DNA of 64,000 nucleotides from contig NZ_CP034015.1 of the NCBI RefSeq assembly GCF_003855395.1, positions 248,001 to 312,000 of the forward strand. Reading direction: 5' to 3'. The stretch's first letter is position 1. Each line of letters begins with the position of its first letter. The position numbers and the translations under genes are program-made. This stretch comes from Shewanella livingstonensis (GTDB lineage Bacteria; Pseudomonadota; Gammaproteobacteria; Enterobacterales; Shewanellaceae). Shown in pieces: positions 47,222 to 56,276 of the stretch. The notes beneath the pieces were generated by a model. That model ran no database searches. It saw nothing but the letters and a program-made list of their open reading frames with translations, and was not told the DNA's origin.

Positions 47222-49705
47222 TTGCCTCGTTTGCCAAAACTTTCTCTGTCGATACTCGTTCCTGTATGCATTTTTATCCTTTACCTTGGTCTAGTCTCAG
47301 GAGAGTATTTTTATGAGCACGCTGAGCTAAATGAACAGCTTGCATTAAGGCAGTCAGAGCAAATACAGAAAGACTTATTTCGAATGCGTCATGTAGTCGA
47401 AACGTCTTTATTGATACAAGATCTTGAACGGATAGAGCAGGAGGTTGCGTTAGTTTCAACCGATCAAAATATGATGGTCTATGTGATACTTGATTCTGCT
47501 AGTGAAATTCAATTTGCAAATCATATTATTTGGCGAGAAAGTAATGCTACTAATGTTTTAGAGGGGTATTCTGCTGACTTGCATAGAAGTGTTATCAGTA
47601 ACAATAAATCTTACATAAAGGTAAATTTTGAACGTTTATCTATTCAAGCTTACTATCCTCTAAACGCCAATTCACGTTATAGCAATTCTAACTCAGTAGA
47701 GCTTATTTATTTAGAATATGACATTGCTAATCTATTAGCAGAAGCCGTTGATAGTCTTTTAAAACGCTTCATTGAGATATGGGGAATAGGTGCTTTATTA
47801 TTGTCACTATTTTGTGTCATGTTGCATTATTTACTTATCCGCCCGTTAACTCAATTAAGCCAAGCCGCTAAAAATCTAGATTCTCCCGATTTCAACACTG
47901 ATATTTTATGTGCCTCAACCGAGTTGATTAATTTACGTGACTACCTAAACCAAGTTAATGGTCGATTATCTCGTAGTAAGAAACGTCTTAATGATGCAGA
48001 GCAACGCTGGCTATTTGCTGTTGAGGGCGCACGTAATGGGATTTGGGATTGGTGTATTTCTACTGGTGATGTGTTTGTCTCAGACCGCTGGAAAGACATT
48101 TTAGGCTATCAACCTTATGAGCTTGATAATGATTATTCTGTGTGGGAATCTCGTTTACATAGAGATGATAAAGCTCAGGTCTTAAATACTTTACAAAATT
48201 ACATAAACAACCAACACGAGTATTATGAAAGTGTTCACCGTTTACGCCATAAAGATGGTCGTTATATTTGGATACTTGACCGAGGTAAAATAGTTGAATG
48301 GGATGAGCGCGGTCGACCATCACGAATTATCGGTACGATAACAGATGTTTCTGGTGACGTTAAAAGCCAGAATATTACAAATGATAAGCAAGGTCATAAT
48401 GGCCTTACCGATTTAATTAATCGTGATGTACTGGCTGATCAGCTTTATGACTTACAAGTTTTCAGTCGCAAGACAGGTCAGTTTTCTGCGTTATTGATGA
48501 TTAATTTAGATAATTTTAAATTAATCAATGATGCTTTAGGTCGTCAATTAGGTGACCGATTATTAATGCAGATAGCTGCGCGATTGTCAGGTACATTTTC
48601 TAGTGCTGGTTTGGTGGCTCGCCTTGGTGCTGATGAGTTCGTTATTTTAGCCAAAAATTTTGGTAATGAAATTGATCAAGCAAATAAGCGTGCGTTAGCA
48701 TTAGCTAGTGAAGTAAGGCAATTAATTGGCCGTGGCTTTACGATTTCTGATCAAAACTTAACTATTTCAGCTCGTATCGGATTAGTTGTTTTTGATGGTA
48801 TTGAGTCGTTAGAGCCGCAGGTATTGTTGGCTCGTGCCGACAGTGCTTTGGAGCAAGCAAAAGACAGTCGTTCTAATGGTTGCGCCATTTATCAAGCGGA
48901 ATTAGATCAGAATCAGGTTCAACCATTTAAATTACAAAATGAATTGAAACTAGCTATCCATAACCAACAAATGTCATTGGTTTATCAACCGGTTGTCGAT
49001 CAGGCCGGGCAGCTTAATAGCGTTGAAGTGCTAATGCGTTGGTATCATCCTCAATATGGCTATATTAGTCCTCGCAAGTTTATTGCATCAGCTGAATTGT
49101 CTGATTGTATTTTTGAGTTAGAGTTATGGGCATTAGATAAAGTCTGTGAAGTTATTAGAGAACTTCAGCAGGCTAATGCGACTGTTCCAATTATGTCGTT
49201 AAATGTGTCCTCACGACACTTTCATCAAGATCACTTCGTTAATGTGATTATGAATAGAATCAATGCAGCACAAATATCACCCACATTACTTCAGTTTGAG
49301 TTAGCTGAAGACGTGTTTGTTGTTAATGCTAACGTTGCCAGGAATAAAATTGCTGAGTTACAACGATTTGGTGTCAACATTGCGATGGATAATTTTGGCA
49401 GTGGGTCTTGTGCTGTCCATTTATTGCAGGGTATTCGTTTCTCACAAGTGAAGTTAGCGGCAGTTTACCTTGAGGACATAGAGTTTAACCCCGAAACTTT
49501 TAACATTATCAGTGCCATTGTTGAGTTTGCCGCAAAATTAAACTTTCCTGTTGTAGCTAAACAGATTGAGAATAAGCAACAACTTAATTTACTGACTCAT
49601 GCTAAATGTACATGGTTTCAGGGGTATATTATTAGCAGACCGTTAGTTCATGACGATATCATTCAATTGATTAAGACGCAGTTGTCTTTGAGTGTAGTGC
49701 CATAA
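47222..49705 (+). CDS. Membrane PAS-GGDEF-EAL protein with degenerate output domains
   Basis: About 827 residues from TTG 47222, which has GGGTGGG 6 bp upstream; TTG 47207 is possible but lacks such spacing. Two membrane segments flank a periplasmic region (about 1-205). A PAS domain covers about 265-390 (GIWDWCISTGDVFVSDRW, HRLRHKDGRYIWILDRG). The GGDEF motif reads GADEF and the EAL motif EVL. DDFG is DNFG and the EGVE position is KQIE. Both activities may be lost, and it could act as a c-di-GMP receptor or regulator. The gene overlaps the convergent hydrolase gene by 35 bp. Confidence 0.88.
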   Translation: MPRLPKLSLSILVPVCIFILYLGLVSGEYFYEHAELNEQLALRQSEQIQKDLFRMRHVVETSLLIQDLERIEQEVALVSTDQNMMVYVILDSASEIQFANHIIWRESNATNVLEGYSADLHRSVISNNKSYIKVNFERLSIQAYYPLNANSRYSNSNSVELIYLEYDIANLLAEAVDSLLKRFIEIWGIGALLLSLFCVMLHYLLIRPLTQLSQAAKNLDSPDFNTDILCASTELINLRDYLNQVNGRLSRSKKRLNDAEQRWLFAVEGARNGIWDWCISTGDVFVSDRWKDILGYQPYELDNDYSVWESRLHRDDKAQVLNTLQNYINNQHEYYESVHRLRHKDGRYIWILDRGKIVEWDERGRPSRIIGTITDVSGDVKSQNITNDKQGHNGLTDLINRDVLADQLYDLQVFSRKTGQFSALLMINLDNFKLINDALGRQLGDRLLMQIAARLSGTFSSAGLVARLGADEFVILAKNFGNEIDQANKRALALASEVRQLIGRGFTISDQNLTISARIGLVVFDGIESLEPQVLLARADSALEQAKDSRSNGCAIYQAELDQNQVQPFKLQNELKLAIHNQQMSLVYQPVVDQAGQLNSVEVLMRWYHPQYGYISPRKFIASAELSDCIFELELWALDKVCEVIRELQQANATVPIMSLNVSSRHFHQDHFVNVIMNRINAAQISPTLLQFELAEDVFVVNANVARNKIAELQRFGVNIAMDNFGSGSCAVHLLQGIRFSQVKLAAVYLEDIEFNPETFNIISAIVEFAAKLNFPVVAKQIENKQQLNLLTHAKCTWFQGYIISRPLVHDDIIQLIKTQLSLSVVP

Positions 49706-50645
49706 AATCAACAGTGTAAGACAATGCAATATTACGCATGTTATCGCTCTCAATAAATACCTCATGAAATGCGCCTTCAATAACAACCTTATGGCATTGA
49801 GTGCTCAGTGCTTGGTTTTGTGCCTCATTACAGACAATTCTGTCTTTCTGAGCTTGTAGGATGAGAATTGGAGTTTGACTGTTCTTAGCATAGTTAATAC
49901 TTCTCTGTGCTGCGCTCATTGCTTCAAGTAACCAATGATTAGTAGGCGAACCCAATTGTGCCTTAACGGTCGCCTCGAATAGGTTACGATAGTGCTGGTA
50001 GCGGTATTGGCTATGAGTGAGCGGATTGCGCTTAAAACTATCGGGTTTGTAATGGGTTCCACCTAGCACAAAGGTACTATGCACTTTACCGGCTTCAATG
50101 CGATTATTATTGAGTTTTTGAGCTAACCAACTGACAAGTGATTTAGCAAATGGTAGTCGTATACCAAACATGGGTGCTGAAAACACTGCAGCAGTAAACG
50201 TTTTTGGGTATTTATTAAGATAATCACTTGCGATGGTACAGCCCATCGAGTGAGCGATTATAAATAACTCTTCATGCTGTTGTGGCTGTACGACCTGATC
50301 GATAAATTGAGCTAAGTCAGCAGTATAATCGGTAAAGCTATCAACATAGCCCTGATGAGGATTATGCGTGAGTCTGTCTGATAACCCTTGACCGCGATGG
50401 TCTAAAGCATAAACACTGAACCCTTGTTGATATAAATCAAATATCAATTCTTGATACTTTATATAAGATTCTACTCTGCCATTACTGATCACTATTGCGC
50501 GTTGTTTATTAGGGTGTTGGATCATCGCATAGGCAATGTTGATACCGTCAGTAGCACAGAAACTTGATTGGTGTACTTGCTGCCAAAAATGTCGTTGCTC
50601 ACTCGTATCGAGCTTTAATTCGGATGAAAATTTCATGTAATGCAT
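49671..50645 (-). CDS. Alpha/beta hydrolase, lysophospholipase-like (PldB type)
   Basis: 324 residues; ATG 50645 or the ATG at 50636 could be the start. The nucleophile is Ser in AHSMGCT. The oxyanion region is ALDHRGQGLSDR. The acid is probably Asp in LILQAQKDRIV, and the His is in EGAFHEVFIE. There is no signal peptide. Family members hydrolyse lysophospholipids or other esters, so the substrate is not certain. Its 3' end overlaps that of the GGDEF-EAL gene by 35 bp. Confidence 0.87.
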   Translation of the reverse strand: MHYMKFSSELKLDTSEQRHFWQQVHQSSFCATDGINIAYAMIQHPNKQRAIVISNGRVESYIKYQELIFDLYQQGFSVYALDHRGQGLSDRLTHNPHQGYVDSFTDYTADLAQFIDQVVQPQQHEELFIIAHSMGCTIASDYLNKYPKTFTAAVFSAPMFGIRLPFAKSLVSWLAQKLNNNRIEAGKVHSTFVLGGTHYKPDSFKRNPLTHSQYRYQHYRNLFEATVKAQLGSPTNHWLLEAMSAAQRSINYAKNSQTPILILQAQKDRIVCNEAQNQALSTQCHKVVIEGAFHEVFIESDNMRNIALSYTVDFMALHSKTTAS

Positions 50646-50709
50646 TGTTATTAAGCCAGTATGTTTGAATCTAAAATAGTATTTGATTTATAAGTGTTAA
50701 TTTATCTTA

Positions 50710-52518
50710 CTATACGTTGCTCATATCTTTTATGATTGCTTGTTGGCGAGTAATAAACTCATCAATCATTTGCTCGAGTACCGACATTGGGACTGAACCG
50801 TTTTCTAAAATGGCATCATGGAACTTCCTGATATCAAAATCCTTTCCTAGCGAATTCTCTGCTTTAGCTCGTAAGCGTTTTATGGTTAATTCCCCAATTT
50901 TGTATGATAACGCCTGGCCAGGCCAAGAAATATAGCGATCTATTTCAGTTGTAACATTATGCATTGAAAGTGCAGTATTACCGGCCATAAAGTCTATCGC
51001 TTGTTGACGACTCCACCCTTTAGCATGCATACCAGTGTCGACGACTAATCGCGCCGCCCGCCACATTTCATAGGTTAAGCGGCCAAAGTTGCTATATGGA
51101 TCTTGATAAAACCCTGCCTCTAAGCCTAAATACTCTGAATATAAGCCCCATCCCTCACCAAATGCAGATATATAACTGTAACGTCGAAAGTTGGGTAAAT
51201 TAGTCAGTTCTTTATTGAGTGATATTTGTAAATGATGACCAGGAACGGCCTCATGTAAAGTTAATGCTTCAAGCTCGTAGAGTGGTCGTTTATTCAGGGC
51301 AAAGGTATTAACCCAATAATAGCCAGGCTCATCGTCACGATTTGAACCTGAATAGCGTCCAGTGGTATATTTGGGGGCTATTTCTGCGGGTACTGGAGCA
51401 ATACCATAAGGTGTCCGTGGTAATTTACTAAAATATTTAGGCAATATAGCATCGGCTTTTTTGGCTATAAACGCTGCTTCTTTAAGTAACTCATTAGCTG
51501 TTTTCGGATAAAATTGTGGGTCAGTACGTAAAAACGTTAAAAAGTCAGCAAAACTACCTTCAAAGCCAACATTTTTAATCACCTGCTCCATTTCAGCTTT
51601 TATACGAGCAACTTCTTGCATCCCAAGTTGATGAACCTCTTCAGCGGTCATTGGCAGTGTGGTGTAATATTCAACTCGATTTTGATAAAAAGCCTTGCCG
51701 TCTGGTAAGGTGGAAGCGGCAATACTTATTCGTGCATTAGGAATATATTCTTGAGTCATAAAATCATAAAACTGCTGATAAAGCGGTAGTACAATTTGCG
51801 CTACAGTTGACCGACCCTGCTCGGTAAGAGCTTGCTTTTCTGCTGCGGTAAAATAATCAGGATAATGGGTAAACGGCGTAAAGTAGCCACTGGCTTCAAC
51901 GGGAACAATAAACGCGCTAATGCTGTCTTCAAAACCATTTAACGTAATTTTTGCTGGCGTTATGCCACTGGCTAAACCTTGTTTGAGCCAGTATGTTTGT
52001 TGAGCGAAATAACGTGGCAATTGGTTCAGTTTAGCTAAATAATGCTGATAATCTTCAACACTACTAAAGCGTGCTTTAGCAATCGATGAGATATACGCAT
52101 GGAAACCACTTTCAGCCGTTATTGGTAAGTAGTGGTCATGAAAACGATACTGGTCGACTTCATTTTGTAGTTGGTCTTGTAATATTTTGGCATTGATAAC
52201 ATCAGCTGTTGATAGGTGTGTGCGATCAAGTTGTTTGAGGGTGTTAAGGATTTTGAGAGTCTGTTGATTCTTTTTGACTAATGTCTCTACCGATAAATCG
52301 TCAAGCTTTCCTGCTGCTGAAGCATCGCCTAAACTGGCAGCTAGCTCTGGTGAGTAGGCTAAATTAACAGCCCAACTCTGATCTATAATTGCTTGTAAAG
52401 AAGCATCTACCTGCGTTTGTTGATGAGCGATGGGTTTATCAATTTGAGTTGTGGTCGGATGATGACTACAACTCGATAAACTTAACATTATCAGTACCGG
52501 TAGGATCAGCAAGCGCAT
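50710..52518 (-). CDS. DUF885-family lipoprotein peptidase
   Basis: 602 residues from ATG 52518, which has AAAGGACT about 6 bp upstream on the minus strand and begins MRLLILPVLIMLSLSSC. The ATG at 52554 would place 12 residues before this lipoprotein signal. The lipidated Cys is in LSSC. The metallopeptidase-like motif HEAVPGHH lies near residue 410, the putative zinc site of the DUF885 family. It is probably an outer-membrane or periplasmic peptidase. Confidence 0.9.
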   Translation of the reverse strand: MRLLILPVLIMLSLSSCSHHPTTTQIDKPIAHQQTQVDASLQAIIDQSWAVNLAYSPELAASLGDASAAGKLDDLSVETLVKKNQQTLKILNTLKQLDRTHLSTADVINAKILQDQLQNEVDQYRFHDHYLPITAESGFHAYISSIAKARFSSVEDYQHYLAKLNQLPRYFAQQTYWLKQGLASGITPAKITLNGFEDSISAFIVPVEASGYFTPFTHYPDYFTAAEKQALTEQGRSTVAQIVLPLYQQFYDFMTQEYIPNARISIAASTLPDGKAFYQNRVEYYTTLPMTAEEVHQLGMQEVARIKAEMEQVIKNVGFEGSFADFLTFLRTDPQFYPKTANELLKEAAFIAKKADAILPKYFSKLPRTPYGIAPVPAEIAPKYTTGRYSGSNRDDEPGYYWVNTFALNKRPLYELEALTLHEAVPGHHLQISLNKELTNLPNFRRYSYISAFGEGWGLYSEYLGLEAGFYQDPYSNFGRLTYEMWRAARLVVDTGMHAKGWSRQQAIDFMAGNTALSMHNVTTEIDRYISWPGQALSYKIGELTIKRLRAKAENSLGKDFDIRKFHDAILENGSVPMSVLEQMIDEFITRQQAIIKDMSNV

Positions 52519-52732
52519 CGATAGTCCTTTATGTTTGAATCTATTTGTCAGCATTAGAGTATGCCCGATTTAACGATAAAAAACACATCACAAATGAGCA
52601 TGTGTTTTAGTGTGATAGCATCCATAAAAAAACATTGGTCATCAGAGTTTATATAAATACATGTTAAACTGAATGCTATTCTCTGACCGACAAAACTAAA
52701 CTAATGGCAGGGTAAGTTTATAGGGGTTAATT

Positions 52733-53731
52733 ATGATAGATAAAACCATTCCGCTGGTTGATTTACATCGCCATTTAGACGGTAATGTTAATGTGAAAAC
52801 CATTTGGGAATTAGGCCATCAACACGGTATTAAATTACCTGCTAATTCGCTAGAAGAGCTTGCGCCATTTGTGCAAATTCAAGGCAAAGAAAACAACTTA
52901 GTGGATTTTTTGAAGAAACTAGATTGGATGGTGGCAGTATTAGCAGATCTTGACGCTGTTAAGCGCGTTGCCTATGAAAATGTTGTCGATGCAGCATCAC
53001 AAGGATTAGATTACGCGGAATTGCGCTTTAGTCCTTATTACATGGCGATGAATCATAATTTACCCATTGAAGGTGTTGTTGAAGCCGTTATCGATGGTAT
53101 GCGCGCTGGCGTAAAAGAGCATGATATTAACATTAACCTAATTGGTATTATGTCGCGTTCTTTTGGACAAGAAAAATGTCGCTTAGAACTTGAAGGTATA
53201 CTTGCTCACCGTGACAGCATTGTGGCGATGGATTTAGCCGGAGATGAGCTCGGTTTTCCTGGCGACTTATTTACAGAGCACTTTAAGCGCGTACGTGATG
53301 CTGGATTACAGATCACTGCTCATGCTGGTGAAGCCGCGGGTGCTGAAAGTATGTGGCAAGCCATTAATGTATTAGGCGCTACGCGAATTGGTCATGGGGT
53401 TAATGCCATACATGATCCTAAATTGATGGAATACTTAGCTAAGCATCGTATTGGGATTGAATCGTGTCCAACCAGCAATTTGCATACTTCAACGGTTAAA
53501 GATTATGGCGTTCATCCACTGCGTAAGTTTATGGATGCAGGTGTATTGATTGGCCTGAATACCGATGACCCAGGTGTGAGTGCCATTGATATTGCGCACG
53601 AGTATCGTGTGGTTAAATCTGAAATGGGCTTTAGTGATAGCCAGTTGGCGACATTACAACGTAATGGCGTTGAAATGGCGTTTATGTCTGACAGCGATCG
53701 TAAAGCGTTATACGCTAAAAAAGCGAAGTAA
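52733..53731 (+). CDS. add: Adenosine deaminase
   Basis: 332 residues. The zinc-site and catalytic motifs are [38 protein letters not shown] and NTDDPGVS. It converts adenosine and deoxyadenosine to inosine and deoxyinosine for purine salvage. It is divergent from the DUF885 gene and ends at a shared terminator with hemN. Confidence 0.96.
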   Translation: MIDKTIPLVDLHRHLDGNVNVKTIWELGHQHGIKLPANSLEELAPFVQIQGKENNLVDFLKKLDWMVAVLADLDAVKRVAYENVVDAASQGLDYAELRFSPYYMAMNHNLPIEGVVEAVIDGMRAGVKEHDININLIGIMSRSFGQEKCRLELEGILAHRDSIVAMDLAGDELGFPGDLFTEHFKRVRDAGLQITAHAGEAAGAESMWQAINVLGATRIGHGVNAIHDPKLMEYLAKHRIGIESCPTSNLHTSTVKDYGVHPLRKFMDAGVLIGLNTDDPGVSAIDIAHEYRVVKSEMGFSDSQLATLQRNGVEMAFMSDSDRKALYAKKAK

Positions 53732-53747
53732 ATAGCGAATGTAAGTA

Positions 53748-53778
53748 AAAAAATAGCCAGCAAATGCTGGCTATTTTT
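53748..53778. terminator. Bidirectional terminator between add and hemN
   Basis: AATAGCCAGCA / TGCTGGCTATT forms the stem, with A runs on the left and TTTTT on the right. It serves the convergent add and hemN transcripts. Confidence 0.9.
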
Positions 53779-53804
53779 GTATTCTACTTTACATAAATAG
53801 TGAG

Positions 53805-55181
53805 TTAAATAACTCTTGAAAACTGCTGCTGACGGGCTTTTTGACGATAATATACATCAAAACACATGCAGATATTACGAATAAGTAGACGACCGGTCTG
53901 GCTTACTGTTAACTTTCGATCAGTGATATCAACCAATTTATCATTAATGAATGTTTGCAATAGTTTAAGGTCTTCAGCAAAATATTCATCAAAGTTAATG
54001 GCAAACTTTTGTTCAATTTTGGCCATGTCTAAATCAAAATGACAGATAATCTGTTTAATGACCGCGCGACGAATTTCATCATCGTGATTTAAGCTACAGC
54101 CTTTCCATAATGCATGACCATTAGCATCAATAGATTCGTAGTATGGACGAATATCTTTTTGATTTTGGGCATAGCAGTCGCCAATTTGGCTGATAGATGA
54201 TACCCCTAACCCAAGCAAATCACATTCTTCTTGGGTGGTGTACCCTTGAAAGTTACGATGTAATTTGCCGGCATTTTGTAACTTTGCCAACTCATCATTG
54301 GGTTTGGCAAAATGGTCCATACCAATAAATTGATAACCCGCACCGGTTAATGACTCTATCGTTTGGCGAAGCATATCTAATTTCTGTTGTGGAGCAGGCA
54401 TATCATGTTCTTTAATTTTACGTTGTGCAGCAAAACGCGATGGTAGATGTGCATAGTTAAAGACAGATAGACGATCTGGCGATAGCTCAATAATGCGCGC
54501 AATAGTTTTCGCAAAGGTTTCTGGTGTTTGCAGCGGTAAACCGTAAATTAAATCAACGTTAGTGGATACAAAACCGAGTTCTTTAGCTCTGGCAATTAAG
54601 TCAAAAATAAATTGTTCGTCTTGCTCACGGTTAACGGCAATTTGTACTTCTTTATTAAAGTCTTGAACACCAATAGACACCCGGTTAAACCCAGCTTCTT
54701 TTAAGGTGTCTAACATGCTGAGCTCTATCTCTCGCGGGTCAACTTCAATTGAGTATTCACCCACATCAGCAAAATTAAAGTGTTGTTTAATTAGTGCAGT
54801 CAGTTTAAGAATTTGTTCAGGGCTTAAAAATGTCGGTGTACCGCCACCCCAATGCATTTGGGTTACGGTGTAATTTTTGAATAATGGGGCGCGTTTAATA
54901 ATTTCAGTGGCCAGATATTCAATATATTGATCAGCTTTGTGTGCGTGGCGAGTAATAATTTTATTACAACCACAGTAATAGCAAAGTTTGGCGCAAAAAG
55001 GGATATGTACATATAGCGACAGTTTATCTGATTTACTATTTTTAATAGATGTCAGTAAATTTTGCTCAGTAAAGGCATCGTCAAACTCTAGTGCGGTCGG
55101 GTAAGAAGTATAACGGGGACCGCTGTAATTGTATTTTTCGATCATCGACTGATCCCAACTAATCTGAGTGGGCTGCTTCAA
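53805..55181 (-). CDS. hemN: Oxygen-independent coproporphyrinogen III dehydrogenase (TTG start)
   Basis: 458 residues from TTG 55181, essentially the E. coli HemN length (457). GGAGG lies about 7 bp upstream of that TTG, and the protein starts KQPTQISWDQSMIEKYNYSGPRYT. The longer frame to 55355 adds about 58 residues that do not resemble HemN. The radical SAM cluster motif is HIPFCAKLCYYCGCNK, followed by HWGGGTPTF. It decarboxylates coproporphyrinogen III without oxygen, complementing HemF. A weak FNR-like site lies upstream. Confidence 0.95.
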   Translation of the reverse strand: MKQPTQISWDQSMIEKYNYSGPRYTSYPTALEFDDAFTEQNLLTSIKNSKSDKLSLYVHIPFCAKLCYYCGCNKIITRHAHKADQYIEYLATEIIKRAPLFKNYTVTQMHWGGGTPTFLSPEQILKLTALIKQHFNFADVGEYSIEVDPREIELSMLDTLKEAGFNRVSIGVQDFNKEVQIAVNREQDEQFIFDLIARAKELGFVSTNVDLIYGLPLQTPETFAKTIARIIELSPDRLSVFNYAHLPSRFAAQRKIKEHDMPAPQQKLDMLRQTIESLTGAGYQFIGMDHFAKPNDELAKLQNAGKLHRNFQGYTTQEECDLLGLGVSSISQIGDCYAQNQKDIRPYYESIDANGHALWKGCSLNHDDEIRRAVIKQIICHFDLDMAKIEQKFAINFDEYFAEDLKLLQTFINDKLVDITDRKLTVSQTGRLLIRNICMCFDVYYRQKARQQQFSRVI

Positions 55182-55223
55182 GGCGTGTCCTCCGGGGTAA
55201 ATTAGCAACAGGCGAAGTATGCA

Positions 55224-55237
55224 ATGTTCGAGATCAA
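55224..55237 (-). promoter_or_regulatory. Weak FNR/EtrA-like site upstream of hemN
   Basis: On the minus strand the sequence reads TTGAT-CTCG-AACAT. One half matches the FNR consensus TTGAT-N4-ATCAA exactly, and the other matches 3 of 5. hemN genes are commonly under anaerobic control. It is only about 43 bp before the proposed TTG start, which is close, so this is tentative. Confidence 0.3.
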
Positions 55238-55471
55238 ATAACCTTGATCTAGGTTGTAAAAATGAATGTTGCCTCATGGAATAAAGGCACTTTAGCGGTA
55301 TCTTATATTGAATATTGCTAGGAATGTGGGACAAGTCACAGTTTGCCATAGTCAATGTGAGAGGTCATTGGTCGTTAGCCTTAACACACCAACTAACTAA
55401 TACTTAGGATATGGGTTAGCACAAAGAATGTGATTTTGGTGTGCGGTAATATCAGTTAACTTAAGTTGGAA

Positions 55472-56221
55472 TTAACCCATCGTAAAACGTTGAGAGCCTA
55501 AATTACGGGCTTTACCATCGTATCTTACTTCGGTTAATTGCATAGTTCCGCTACGATGTTTTAATACTATGCTGGTTGAACGAGTGCCATATTCTTCATG
55601 TTGGATAAAAATAGAAGACAGTCGACGCTCCCACTCAAGACTAATACCCGTTTGAGGTAAATCTTGATCCTTTGGTTGAGAGGTGTCGCGCATTATATCG
55701 AGTAATTTGTCTATGCAAGGTGATTGCATTTGCTTGATGTAGGCTTGCAGTTGTTGTTGACCTTTAGCCATTTTAGGCCATATATCATCTAATGCGCCGT
55801 TACTCACCGCATGAAACCCGGGCTCAAGTGTCGTGGTCGATAATGTTTTACTATTAAAGCAATGAAGTTGATTGTGTTGTTCGAAGACGAGATTAAACGG
55901 ATTATAATTAACCGAGTGCTCAGCTAACCATTGATTGTTAATGTGTTGTTTTGTTAGTGCATCGACCACTAACTCACCGCGACTGCGAACGCCATCTTGC
56001 AATTCGATGGAGCGAATATTGGTTAGTCCTGCAAATTGGCCTTGCTCATTAATGCCTAACCAGGTACCGCCAGCTTGCTTGTCTTGTCCAGCTATAATGG
56101 TTGGCGTTGTTGGCCAGCGATAAGTCGGTTCGGTTGATCTGTGATGAAACTCATCACGGTTGGCGCAAACAATTAAGGGATAATCGACATGCGCTTCAAC
56201 GGCAATAAATAAAATACACAT
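55472..56221 (-). CDS. NRDE family (TANGO2-like) protein
   Basis: 249 residues with the N-terminal MCILFIAVEAH (Cys2 as in Ntn-hydrolase-like members) and the family motif NRDE at residues 21-24, followed by IAGQDKQAGGTWLGINEQG. TANGO2 homologues have been linked to haem or lipid handling, but the bacterial role is unclear. It is upstream of hemN on the same strand; the spacing of 290 bp makes co-transcription uncertain. Confidence 0.9.
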   Translation of the reverse strand: MCILFIAVEAHVDYPLIVCANRDEFHHRSTEPTYRWPTTPTIIAGQDKQAGGTWLGINEQGQFAGLTNIRSIELQDGVRSRGELVVDALTKQHINNQWLAEHSVNYNPFNLVFEQHNQLHCFNSKTLSTTTLEPGFHAVSNGALDDIWPKMAKGQQQLQAYIKQMQSPCIDKLLDIMRDTSQPKDQDLPQTGISLEWERRLSSIFIQHEEYGTRSTSIVLKHRSGTMQLTEVRYDGKARNLGSQRFTMG

Positions 56222-56276
56222 GGCAGCTCCTTAAAAATATCGACACCGCCATCGTAACCTAATAAATCGATTATGA

